From Segatella hominis (GTDB lineage: Bacteria; Bacteroidota; Bacteroidia; Bacteroidales; Bacteroidaceae), in the NCBI RefSeq assembly GCF_004535825.1, contig NZ_SGVY01000002.1, positions 106,984 to 170,983 on the forward strand: a stretch of DNA of 64,000 bases, given 5' to 3'. Below are positions 44,999-54,353 of the stretch, one piece after another. The notes below the pieces were generated by a model. It ran no database searches. It was not told the DNA's origin and saw only the letters and a list, made by a program, of their open reading frames with translations. The first letter of the stretch is position 1. Every line of letters begins with the position of its first letter. Made by a program: the position numbers and the translations under genes.

Positions 44999-47122
44999 TT
45001 ACTTAAGCTGAGCACCTGCTACAGAGAATGTCTTGCCATCCTTGACGATAACAACACCATTCTTGGTTACTACCTTCTTCACTGCTGAAGCTGAGGTCTC
45101 TGCTGTATTTACATTCTTGATACCAGAAACGCCTGGCACAAAGCCCTTGTAAGTCATTACCTTTACATCGCAGAGAGCTGTATCGTAACGGTTGAGGTTG
45201 AAATTCTCACCTGCTACACAAACAGTTGTCTTGTTGCAATCACCCTTGTCAGGACGGTCGTAACCACCACGAGTATGAACAATGTAGAAGTTTGGCTTCT
45301 CTACATCATCAGATGTATATTTAGCGTCGAGACTTAAAGCAGCATTGGTAACAGCTATGTTGTAGTAAACGATACCCTCGTATGGGAAGATGCTCCATGC
45401 AGAAGCTTCATACTTAGAGTTGGCAATGAAGTCTGCAGTTGGAGCCAATGGAGCAAATGCTGTTGTTGCATCCTCAGGAACCTGAACATTCCACTTGGCA
45501 TTGTCGGTACCAATACTTGCCATATCAAAGATACCAAAGCCCTTCTTGGTAGATACATAGTTAGCTGCATCTGCCTCTGTGCATGCAGTAGAATTACCAT
45601 TTGCATCATAACCATACATTTGGGTTGAATAAGCGCGGTCCCAGTGTGACTTGTTGGCATTATCAACAATCTCAGTTACAGTGAAGCCAGTCTTTGCTGC
45701 ATCGCACTCCTCCTTAGTCCAAGCGTAGTCCTTCTTATCAGCTACTACGTACTCAACGTTGTTTTCTACAGTTACTTTCTCTGATGGAGCGTACCAAGGC
45801 ATCTCTACAGGGTGGGTACCGTCGTATGAATAAAGTTCCAATGAACCCTGACCATCCAATGCAATAGTCTCACCTGTCAACACATTACCCTCAGTTGTCA
45901 CACCACCAACAGTCTTCTTATAGTGGATAGTAACTGTAGGCTTCATCAAAGTCTCAGAGTTATCAGCCACAATCTGATAAACCTTCTTGTAGCCCTCTTC
46001 TACATTTACAATTGAAGCAGATGGAGTAGGCATGGTAATCTGCTGGCAAACTACATCGTTGACAACCTCGTTAGACTTGTTGGTCTCGTCATCCTCAAGA
46101 GTTGTCCAAACTTTCAACTGACCAGTCTTGTTGCAGAAGATAATCTTAGAACCACCTTCACCGCTGGTCTCCATCTCGCGGGTATCAATTGCATCGCTAT
46201 AAGCTACAGAGCACTCCTCACCATCAGCGTAAGCTGTACCATCAATACCCTCAGCATCACCGAGCTGGGTCCAATGCAGGGTATGGCCCTCTGGGAATGT
46301 TACGTAATAGGCACGCTGCTGACCAATAGCTGCAAGCAAATCTACAGAAGGCTCCTGAGCAAATGGACCCTCTGCCTCGTAAGAAAGACCGATGTTAGAG
46401 AGCTGGTGAGTAGAAGTACCGTTCATACCGAATACGAAGATACCGGCACGATCCTCTTCGCAAGTATAGTTGTGAACACCTGTCTTCAAAGGATTTCCTT
46501 CTGCATCAGAAATGGTATAGGTAGCTGTATTAGCTTCAGTATTGATAACGACAGCAAACTTATAAGTAGTCTGGCTTGAGAGGGTAAGAGTCTCCTCTGT
46601 AGTCTGGCTCCAGTCGTTCTTTGCTGTTGGCTCCTCGTTAATCCAAATAGTGTAATCACCATTAGCAGCAGCAGGCTTCTCACCTACTCTCCAACGGAAG
46701 AAATAGTCATCACCGTCGTTAACCTTGTACCAGTGATAGTTATGAGTACTTACACGAGTATCAGTAGGAGTACACATATCAACAGGAAGGAGCACAAACT
46801 CCATGTCTGCACGGGCAGCCATGTTAGACATGTTCAAGTCCATGGTGAACTTGTAGGTGTGATTAGGAAGAGTAGCAGGATCTACACCAGCCCATGCAGC
46901 CTCATTCCAGAAATAGTTGAGCATACGACCACCATTCTTCTTGTTCTGTACCTCAAGATAATCCTTACCTGGTGTTGCTGCGAAGTTACCTGCATCCTGG
47001 ATAATCCAGCCCTCAGACATCTTATCAGTTGGCACCTTGAAGAAGTACTTGTCCATCACCTGAGCCTTTGCTGTCATTGCGAATACAGCCAAAAGCATTG
47101 CAATAAAAGTAAACTTTTTCAT
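44999..47122 (-). CDS. Secreted protein at the SusE/F position, candidate surface glycan-binding protein
   Basis: The 707-aa protein has a signal peptide (MKKFTFIAMLLAVFAMTAKA) and starts with a beta-sandwich-like domain (residues about 30-250; YKFTMDLNMSNMAARADMEF, TYKFAVVINTEANTATYTIS, LSNIGLSYEA) that looks like a concanavalin-type or carbohydrate-binding fold. The middle and C-terminal parts have chitobiase/Ig-like SLELYSYDGTHPV strands. It ends KNGVVIVKDGKTFSVAGAQL, a short C-terminal tail common in Prevotella secreted proteins. No catalytic motif is seen. It lies downstream of the second SusD, separated by 135 bp with a stable hairpin. I do not recognise a named family; glycan binding is inferred from position. 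Confidence 0.65.
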   Translation of the reverse strand: MKKFTFIAMLLAVFAMTAKAQVMDKYFFKVPTDKMSEGWIIQDAGNFAATPGKDYLEVQNKKNGGRMLNYFWNEAAWAGVDPATLPNHTYKFTMDLNMSNMAARADMEFVLLPVDMCTPTDTRVSTHNYHWYKVNDGDDYFFRWRVGEKPAAANGDYTIWINEEPTAKNDWSQTTEETLTLSSQTTYKFAVVINTEANTATYTISDAEGNPLKTGVHNYTCEEDRAGIFVFGMNGTSTHQLSNIGLSYEAEGPFAQEPSVDLLAAIGQQRAYYVTFPEGHTLHWTQLGDAEGIDGTAYADGEECSVAYSDAIDTREMETSGEGGSKIIFCNKTGQLKVWTTLEDDETNKSNEVVNDVVCQQITMPTPSASIVNVEEGYKKVYQIVADNSETLMKPTVTIHYKKTVGGVTTEGNVLTGETIALDGQGSLELYSYDGTHPVEMPWYAPSEKVTVENNVEYVVADKKDYAWTKEECDAAKTGFTVTEIVDNANKSHWDRAYSTQMYGYDANGNSTACTEADAANYVSTKKGFGIFDMASIGTDNAKWNVQVPEDATTAFAPLAPTADFIANSKYEASAWSIFPYEGIVYYNIAVTNAALSLDAKYTSDDVEKPNFYIVHTRGGYDRPDKGDCNKTTVCVAGENFNLNRYDTALCDVKVMTYKGFVPGVSGIKNVNTAETSASAVKKVVTKNGVVIVKDGKTFSVAGAQLK

Positions 47123-47184
47123 TGTTAAAACGTTTAGTTGTTAATAATTTGTATTTAATATTTTGTCCTATTCCCCAATCATCT

Positions 47185-47202
47185 GCCCACCCGAAGGTGG
47201 GC
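47185..47202 (-). promoter_or_regulatory. UUCG-tetraloop hairpin between susD and the SusE/F-position gene
   Basis: On the minus strand GCCCACC, loop TTCG, GGTGGGC make a very stable 7-bp stem with a UUCG tetraloop. No U tract follows, so it is more likely an mRNA stability or partial-attenuation element protecting the upstream transcript than a full terminator. Confidence 0.65.
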
Positions 47203-47257
47203 GAAATGATTTCGGACAGGAAATTCAATACTGTTTTTGGGGCAAGAAACCAGATAC

Positions 47258-49084
47258 TTACCATCCAGGGTTCTGCTGGATAGCATAATTGGATTTCAAA
47301 ATCTCGGTCTGAGAGAATGGGAACAGATTCCACTTGCTCTCCCACTGTCCATCGCCACGAGTCACAGCCACCTTATTATATATATAAGAGCCATCCTCGT
47401 TCTTGGTGATTTCCATGCGATGGATGTTCATGAACTTATCGCCATCCTCCATCCAGCGACGCACGTCATAGAATCGGTGTCCCTCAAAAGCGAGTTCCAC
47501 ACGGCGCTCGTTCTTGTACTTTTCCCAGAAAGCCTCGTTGCTCATACCTGTTGCGATGGCTGGCATGCCGGAACGCAGGCGGGTCTTGCTCGCCATCTTG
47601 GCTGCAGTCTGGGTAGCCGGTACATTCACGGTTGTCTGGTTGCCTTCTTCATCGGTAATCACTACTGCACCACTCGCATCGGCTGCATTGGCATTGCCGC
47701 AGGCCTTGAAATACTGGAAGAGAGCCTCTGCATAGTTCAGATACATACCGCCCATACGGAAGGTGAGCCAACCGTGAGGAGATGTGGTAGCTGCATAACC
47801 GGAACGACCACGGAGAATCTGGTCTGCATTACAGAACTTCTTCAGATAGTAACCGGTTGTAGTAGCATATGCCTTTCCTGCTGCATTACCTGTACGGGAA
47901 TGATAACCACCTGTATAGGTTTCGATAGTAGGATGCTCACTATTGTAAGCGGCCAGATCATTAGGCCATGCTTCGCCATTCAGTACAACGGTCTTGGCAA
48001 GACGTGGATCACGGTTGTCGTATGGCTTTGTCGCATCATATAAGCTGCTTTCCGCGATGCTCTTACCATCGGTACACTCAAAGGCATCTACCAGATCCTG
48101 TGTAGGACAGTTGCCGCCCTGACCGGAAGAATAACCTACTGGGAAGTTGTAGCCCTCAAAAGAACTGGAAGAAGCGGTGCGGCGCGCAAAGAGTATCTCC
48201 TTGGTACTGGAAGCATCTGAATAATACTCCGTGCCCCAAAGGTCCTCCAAGTTGGTAGCTAACCCGTAGCCCTTAGCCTCTGCAGCATCGATAAGTTCCT
48301 TATTGGCAGCCACGGCGATGGCCCAGAGATTCTTCTTCTCTTCTGAGGTCTTGCCCTGTGTGAAGAGTGGTGAGGCATGATAGAGAGCTGCCTGAGCCTT
48401 CAGCGCCAGAACGGCATACTTGTTGGCGCGGGCGGTCTCTGCCTTGGAGAGAATCATATCCGACTTACCTGCATAGTCTTCGATAATCTTGTCCTTGATA
48501 TCATCACACTCGCTGATGATGAAGTTGAAGATTTCGTCGGCACTGGTTCGTGGAAGTGCTGTCTCCTCGGTACCTGTGGTATTGTGAACCTTGAAAGGTA
48601 CACCGCCGTACTGGCGAACCAGGGTGTAATAGAAGTAAGCACGTGCCCAGCGAGCCTCATACTGATAATTGTTGTAGAGGAACATCTGCTTCTCATAATC
48701 GAGATTGAGCTTAAACTGGTCGAATTCAAGATTAGACCAGTTGTCTATCACCTCATTGCAGTAGGTAATGCCCTCATAAGCAGATTTCCAGATGGTCTGG
48801 TGAGCATTGACAGGACTCCAGTTGCCGTTGTAGAAATCCTCTACTGCATTGCCATCGTGGCTATATTCAGACTCATCAGTAGCAGAGGAAAGCATGGCTC
48901 CCGAAAGGTTACCCCAGTCGGTATCGATATCGGTATATATCGTGGTCATCAATCCACCCACGTATTTGAACGAGCGCTGGATGTATTCCTTGTCGTAGGC
49001 TGTATATTCATTGTAGTCCATATTACAAGAAGACAACGTCATGGCAGCCAACACAAAGCAAAATAGTTTTTTATTTACTTTCAT
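47258..49084 (-). CDS. SusD/RagB-family lipoprotein (second pair)
   Basis: The 608-aa protein has a lipobox LSSC (Cys at about residue 20) and the SusD helical TPR scaffold: YEARWARAYFYYTLVRQYGG at about 137-156, ARANKYAVLALKAQAALYHA at about 210, and the C-terminal NERRVELAFEGHRFYDVRRW. SusD proteins form the lid of the SusC barrel and bind the incoming oligosaccharide. It lies 18 bp after the second SusC stop. Confidence 0.95.
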   Translation of the reverse strand: MKVNKKLFCFVLAAMTLSSCNMDYNEYTAYDKEYIQRSFKYVGGLMTTIYTDIDTDWGNLSGAMLSSATDESEYSHDGNAVEDFYNGNWSPVNAHQTIWKSAYEGITYCNEVIDNWSNLEFDQFKLNLDYEKQMFLYNNYQYEARWARAYFYYTLVRQYGGVPFKVHNTTGTEETALPRTSADEIFNFIISECDDIKDKIIEDYAGKSDMILSKAETARANKYAVLALKAQAALYHASPLFTQGKTSEEKKNLWAIAVAANKELIDAAEAKGYGLATNLEDLWGTEYYSDASSTKEILFARRTASSSSFEGYNFPVGYSSGQGGNCPTQDLVDAFECTDGKSIAESSLYDATKPYDNRDPRLAKTVVLNGEAWPNDLAAYNSEHPTIETYTGGYHSRTGNAAGKAYATTTGYYLKKFCNADQILRGRSGYAATTSPHGWLTFRMGGMYLNYAEALFQYFKACGNANAADASGAVVITDEEGNQTTVNVPATQTAAKMASKTRLRSGMPAIATGMSNEAFWEKYKNERRVELAFEGHRFYDVRRWMEDGDKFMNIHRMEITKNEDGSYIYNKVAVTRGDGQWESKWNLFPFSQTEILKSNYAIQQNPGW

Positions 49085-49102
49085 AATCGTAATTTCTTAA
49101 AT

Positions 49103-51973
49103 TTAGAATGTTACTGCAGCACCTACCTGAAGGCTTCTGGTAAGAGGCTGGGTTGTACCGTATGAAGCGGCATCTGCCTCGTCGAGATGATCAAGCGTGA
49201 AGAGGTCTGTTCCGCGAGCATACAACTTCACTTTGTTGATGAAACCTATCTTGTTCAACCATGCTGATGGCAGATAATAATACATCTCCACATAGCGGAG
49301 CTTGAGATAACTGCGGTCAAACATGTTGAGCGTGCTGTTCAAATTGTTGTTGGCATTGCTGGTTGCTGAGAGACGTGGGAACTTTGGATTCTCGGTATTG
49401 CCACGCTCTGCAGACCAGGAGTTCTCGTAAAGATACTGAGACAGCGTGTTATTAGCTACGGCTGAACGGTACAAGCCATTGGTGGTCTTGAAACCGGTCC
49501 ACTTGCCTACGCCCTGGAACATGGCATCGATACCCCATCCCTTGTACTCTGCACCGAGGTGGAAGTTGTAGTAGAGGTCTGGCGCAGTAGTGCTGTAACC
49601 TATCGCCTTGCGGTCGTTGTTGTCTATCGTCTCGTCACCTGTCAGATCCACGTACTTTACATCTCCTGGATGAATGGTTGTGAAATTGTGGATTGGGTAG
49701 CCCAATTCCTTCATCTCTGAAGCTGAAATAATGCCATCGCCATTCAGGTCGTCACTCTTCTGGAAGAAGCCATCTGCGATATAACCGAATGCCTGGCCGT
49801 ATCGCTTGCCTGTAGAAGAGGTATTGGCATAGAGCTGTGGAGCCTCTGCCTGATTCTTCACGATGGTCTTGTTGAGTGTGAGGGAACCACCGAGACTGAT
49901 GGTGAGATCCTTGTTCAACTTCTTGCTGTAGTCTGCCGATACATCGAAGCCATGGGAATTGATGACTCCTACTGGCTCATAAGGAGCTGTCATACCGAAT
50001 ACGCTGGAGTAGCTGCCTGCTGTAGAATACCAGATATCATAGCGGTGCTGGTAGTAATAATCTGCAGAGATATTCAGACCGCCAAAAAGTGTGGCATCGA
50101 AACCGACATTGAACTTGCTTGCATTCTCGTGATCGATATGCTGGGTCTTGGCTGTGCCAAGATAGGTATTACCCCACTGTGTACCTGTATAGGTAGCATC
50201 GAATGGATAGCTTACGCCGTTCATCTGATAGAACTGGTCGTAATAGGTCCATACGTCTCCACCAGGAAGCACATCCAGTACCTGGTTGCCCCAGGAAGCA
50301 CGCAACTTCAGGAAGTCGAGCCACTTCACATTCTTCATAAACTTCTCATTGGAGATATTCCAGGCGAAAGAAACGTTTGGAGACATCGCCCACTTGTCGC
50401 CAGGAGCCATACGGCTGGAACCGCTCTCTACCAGGGCTACATCGAAGAGCAGTCTGTTGTCATAACAATAGTGACCGAACAGAGAGATGTTGTGGCGATA
50501 GACGGTGGTATTGGTACCTGTCTTGTCGTTGTACTCGTAATCGTACTTCAACTGGCCATATACGTGATGCTTCTCAGAGAAGTTCCTGTCATAGTTGAGT
50601 GCTGCATTCCATACGCAACGGCGAATCCATGAGTTATTGTTGGAACCTGTACCCATGTTGGAATCTGTACCCTGTACGGCAGAGAGTATTCCTTCGCCAT
50701 CAGCAACGACTGAACCATTGGTTGGCACCTCGTAGTAGGCATAGCGATAGGTCTTGGAATGGTCTTCATAGACATTAGACCAGGTATCATAACCCAACTG
50801 AGCCTGAGCACTCAAACCCTCGGTGATGGATGAGAGATCCTGCTCCAACACCAAGTCGGCATAGAGCGCACGCTGATGGTTCTTATAGTAAGCTGCGCCC
50901 TGGCTCTGAGCCACTGGATTGGAAGTAGTATATACTGTATTACCACCCCATACGGTCTCTGAAGCCTTCACTGGGAAAGCATTGGCTGGCACCTTATAGA
51001 TCATAGACCAGATGTCTGCCTGTGCACCTGGCTGCGATTGTTCTGTCAGCAAGCCATACAAGTGGGTATGCAACTTTGTTTTGAGACCCAGGTCAATATC
51101 CATATTGGAACGCAGTGTTCCACGAGTATATTTATTCTGTGTAGAATATCCGTCGTTCTGGAAGTTCTTGATGAATCCCTTGTTGGTCAGCAACTGCACG
51201 TTGGTATAATAACGGAAGTTGCTGGTACCTCCTTTGAATTCAACATTGAAGCGATCGTTGTTGGAAACATTGCGGAAGGTTTCATCAGCCCAGTTTACAT
51301 TTGGATAATAGAGCGGATTGGAACCATCTCTATAGGCATTGATGACATCTGAGCTATAGACATCGCCAGCATTCTGATTATGATAAGCCTCGTTGACTGC
51401 TGATGCGTATGTAGCTGCATCTACCATCTTAGGCTTGTTGGTGAGGAAAGAGAACACGTGATCATAAGAGAAAGTCACGGATTTGGTATTGTACTTACCA
51501 TGCTTGGTAGTAATCAGAACCACGCCGTTGGCACCTTTGCAACCATAGAGAGCCGTAGCAGCGGCATCCTTCAGGATAGATACACTCTCCACATCCTCGG
51601 CTACCACATTCTCGATGGCACGCTCTACGCCATCCACGATAAAGAGCGGAGTGCTGCCACTGGATGACTGGATGCCACGGATATAGAAAGCTGGATTCTG
51701 GGCATGAAAAAGACCAGAACCGTCGAGACTGACGAGACCATTGCCCTGACCCAGGATATTATTACCGATGTTGCGTGCGCCACGCTTGTTGACATTCTTG
51801 TTGCTGATGACACTGACAGCAGAAGTGGATTGCTCGCGGGTAAAGGTGCGGTTGACACCTATATCTACGGTCTGGTCCTTATATGCCACAGAGTCCATGA
51901 TGTCCTGCTGCGCCATTGCTGGCAGGCTTATGCCTGCAAGCAATGACAACATATATATATTCTTTGTTTTCAT
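49103..51973 (-). CDS. SusC/RagA-family TonB-dependent receptor (second pair, short form)
   Basis: From MKTKNIYMLSLLAG at 51973 the protein is 956 aa (an ATG at 51985 is also possible). It goes from the signal peptide directly to the plug region (NVNKRGARNIGNNILGQGNG; YIRGIQSSSGSTPLFIVDGV; LKDAAATALYGCKGANGVVL) and a 22-strand-type barrel ending LQVGAAVTF. The carboxypeptidase-like N-terminal domain and a clear TonB box are missing compared with the first SusC. It should import oligosaccharides together with the following SusD. Gap to the preceding susD is about 40 bp. Confidence 0.93.
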   Translation of the reverse strand: MKTKNIYMLSLLAGISLPAMAQQDIMDSVAYKDQTVDIGVNRTFTREQSTSAVSVISNKNVNKRGARNIGNNILGQGNGLVSLDGSGLFHAQNPAFYIRGIQSSSGSTPLFIVDGVERAIENVVAEDVESVSILKDAAATALYGCKGANGVVLITTKHGKYNTKSVTFSYDHVFSFLTNKPKMVDAATYASAVNEAYHNQNAGDVYSSDVINAYRDGSNPLYYPNVNWADETFRNVSNNDRFNVEFKGGTSNFRYYTNVQLLTNKGFIKNFQNDGYSTQNKYTRGTLRSNMDIDLGLKTKLHTHLYGLLTEQSQPGAQADIWSMIYKVPANAFPVKASETVWGGNTVYTTSNPVAQSQGAAYYKNHQRALYADLVLEQDLSSITEGLSAQAQLGYDTWSNVYEDHSKTYRYAYYEVPTNGSVVADGEGILSAVQGTDSNMGTGSNNNSWIRRCVWNAALNYDRNFSEKHHVYGQLKYDYEYNDKTGTNTTVYRHNISLFGHYCYDNRLLFDVALVESGSSRMAPGDKWAMSPNVSFAWNISNEKFMKNVKWLDFLKLRASWGNQVLDVLPGGDVWTYYDQFYQMNGVSYPFDATYTGTQWGNTYLGTAKTQHIDHENASKFNVGFDATLFGGLNISADYYYQHRYDIWYSTAGSYSSVFGMTAPYEPVGVINSHGFDVSADYSKKLNKDLTISLGGSLTLNKTIVKNQAEAPQLYANTSSTGKRYGQAFGYIADGFFQKSDDLNGDGIISASEMKELGYPIHNFTTIHPGDVKYVDLTGDETIDNNDRKAIGYSTTAPDLYYNFHLGAEYKGWGIDAMFQGVGKWTGFKTTNGLYRSAVANNTLSQYLYENSWSAERGNTENPKFPRLSATSNANNNLNSTLNMFDRSYLKLRYVEMYYYLPSAWLNKIGFINKVKLYARGTDLFTLDHLDEADAASYGTTQPLTRSLQVGAAVTF

Positions 51974-52015
51974 ATACAAATTCATTTTAACTTAGTTAGT
52001 TCCCTGAGGTTCTTC

Positions 52016-54334
52016 TTACCAACCTGGGTTTTGTACAAGACCATAATTCTTATTGATTTCTGCCTGTGGGAGTGGATCGAACAACCACTTCTTCACTTCG
52101 TTGCTCTTAGGATCCTGCGACCAGAGATAACGGCTATTGGCTGTAATCGTCTTGATGCAGCTCAGGAAGAACAGAGGCTGTGTAGATGACGGATCATTAT
52201 CACGGTCACCTCCTACCCACGCAGCATTACGGCTCTGGAAACCATCGCTGGTCTGGATCAGACGATACTGCATCAAGCCGTGCAGTTGCTTGGTCATCCA
52301 GTCGGTACGCTTCAGGCGAACCATATCAAACCAGCGGGCATTGGTAAGTCCCAATTCTCTTACTCGCTCATCGAGAAGTTCTTCCATAAACTCTGTAGAA
52401 ATCTCGCCATTGCTCAGAGTCACGTTCTGAGTGACAGCTGCTTCTTTGGTAGTTGCTGTATAACCCTTTGACTTGCGGTAAATAGAATTGGTCCACATTC
52501 TCTCCATGGTAGGAAGACCTACACGAGAGCGAACCTTATCCACCATAGCTACAGCTTTTCCTACATTGTTATCATCCTTATCCTTACGCATCACGAGTGC
52601 CTCTGCATACTGCAAATAGAACTCTGAGAGTGACAGAGAAACCCACTGGGTTGGGAAGCGGTAAGAATCAGCAGATTCATCAGGATAACCACCTGCACCC
52701 AAGTAATATTTGTTGAATCCATAACCAGAACCGAACATAGTATTCTGCTGGGTCAGGACACCTGTACCACCATCATTACCACTATACCAGAGTTCCCAAG
52801 GATAACCTGTCATAGAAGCGGTTGTCCAATCGAGGTTTGTATTCTGTCCGTTCACAATACACTCCTCATACAAGCGTGGGTCGCGTGTAAGAACTGTCGT
52901 AATCTGGCGGGAACCACTTGGCAATGTACCATCTACAAACATCGTATGCAATGATTTCTTGTTACGGGAAATCGCACCTGTGAATTTATTGGTTACGAAG
53001 TTGGTTACATTGATTGTAAACGAACCGTCCTTCTTATATACCATGGTTGAATCCGGTTCTGTAACCACCTTGCCACTCACCTGCTTGTAAGTTTTCGTGG
53101 CAGCTTTATCCCAGTCGAAAGGTTCACCATCGCTCCATGAGAATTTCTCAACATATTCCTGTGTAGGACTGTAGGCATTACGTGGAACCGCCTTTGAATA
53201 CCAGTAGTGCCAACAGTAACGTCCTGATTGGCTGTTATCATTACCCTGCACACGTACAGAGTGTAAAATCTCCTTAGAAGCATTGAGGTAATAACCCTTG
53301 CGGTATGCCAGACGATAGTATTGCACCTTCTTGTCTGCGGTGTTGGCACTGGCAGGAACCTTAGCCTGCTCCAACTCATATTCGCCTTTCTCCTGCAACT
53401 TATTATAGAACTCATCGCAAGCCTTGGCAAAAGCATCCCAACGCTCCTGATATTTAGAATTGTCGGTGTACATGATATATGGCTTTACCTCGTCAGAAGC
53501 ACCGTCATAATATGGTTTGCCGTCCTTAGGATTGAGTAATGGAGAAGCTGCAAACTGAAGAATCTTACACTTCAAAGCCATCGCACCAGCCTTGGTCCAA
53601 CGACCGGTCATCGTAGAACTGACGCTCCAAGGGAAATCATTTTCCTGAATAGCCAAGTCGAGCTGCTCTACCATCCAGTTCACACACTCCTCTACGGTAT
53701 TGCGCTTGAACTCGCCAGAAACCTCGCCTGTTTCCAGAACGTGATCCATGATAGGAATACCACCAAAGTGCTGGAAGGTATTGAAGAAGGCATCAACCAT
53801 AAGGCAGCGTGCCTCAGCCTTCAGACGGTTCTTTTCGGATGCATCCATATCCTTTTCAGGAGCACGGTCAACATTTGCCAGGAAAATCAAACCAGAACGG
53901 ATGGTCTTCCACTGAAACTCCTTGTCGTATGAATAAAGCGGACCGTCCAATCCGTCTGAACGACCTACATTGGCTGTCAGAGAACCCGTGTAATATTTAG
54001 AATAGACAGCAGCTCCATTCCAGAAGTCATGCCAGCAGTCGGTCAAGGCGTCAAACTTACCTGTATATGGGTTACCAGCATGAGGCATGTTGGTACCACC
54101 ATTATAATATGGCAAACCATAATACTGCTTAGAGTAGATACCTACAAGAAACTGGCGTGTATATTCTGCATTCTGGAATACAGAGTCTATAGTAGCAGTA
54201 GAACTGGTCGCCTTGTCGAGAGAAGCATCTCCCACAGCGATGGTATCGGTACAAGCTGTGAAAGCTGCACCTGCTACCAACATGGCTACTGCACTACGAA
54301 ATAATATATTATGTTTCATTGTTTCTTTGTTCAT
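52016..54334 (-). CDS. SusD/RagB-family lipoprotein (first pair)
   Basis: The 772-aa protein is long for the family (usual 500-650). Lipobox FTAC follows the signal sequence; the start may be Met1 or Met6 (54319). SusD landmarks are KNRLKAEARCLMVDAFFNTF, KAGAMALKCKILQFAASPLL at the TPR helices, and the C-terminal DERVRELGLTNARWFDMVRL. The protein ends LPQAEINKNYGLVQNPGW. It partners the SusC gene 19 bp upstream. The extra length lies mainly in loops between residues 330 and 500. Confidence 0.94.
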   Translation of the reverse strand: MNKETMKHNILFRSAVAMLVAGAAFTACTDTIAVGDASLDKATSSTATIDSVFQNAEYTRQFLVGIYSKQYYGLPYYNGGTNMPHAGNPYTGKFDALTDCWHDFWNGAAVYSKYYTGSLTANVGRSDGLDGPLYSYDKEFQWKTIRSGLIFLANVDRAPEKDMDASEKNRLKAEARCLMVDAFFNTFQHFGGIPIMDHVLETGEVSGEFKRNTVEECVNWMVEQLDLAIQENDFPWSVSSTMTGRWTKAGAMALKCKILQFAASPLLNPKDGKPYYDGASDEVKPYIMYTDNSKYQERWDAFAKACDEFYNKLQEKGEYELEQAKVPASANTADKKVQYYRLAYRKGYYLNASKEILHSVRVQGNDNSQSGRYCWHYWYSKAVPRNAYSPTQEYVEKFSWSDGEPFDWDKAATKTYKQVSGKVVTEPDSTMVYKKDGSFTINVTNFVTNKFTGAISRNKKSLHTMFVDGTLPSGSRQITTVLTRDPRLYEECIVNGQNTNLDWTTASMTGYPWELWYSGNDGGTGVLTQQNTMFGSGYGFNKYYLGAGGYPDESADSYRFPTQWVSLSLSEFYLQYAEALVMRKDKDDNNVGKAVAMVDKVRSRVGLPTMERMWTNSIYRKSKGYTATTKEAAVTQNVTLSNGEISTEFMEELLDERVRELGLTNARWFDMVRLKRTDWMTKQLHGLMQYRLIQTSDGFQSRNAAWVGGDRDNDPSSTQPLFFLSCIKTITANSRYLWSQDPKSNEVKKWLFDPLPQAEINKNYGLVQNPGW

Positions 54335-54353
54335 TTTGTTACATTACCTTTGA

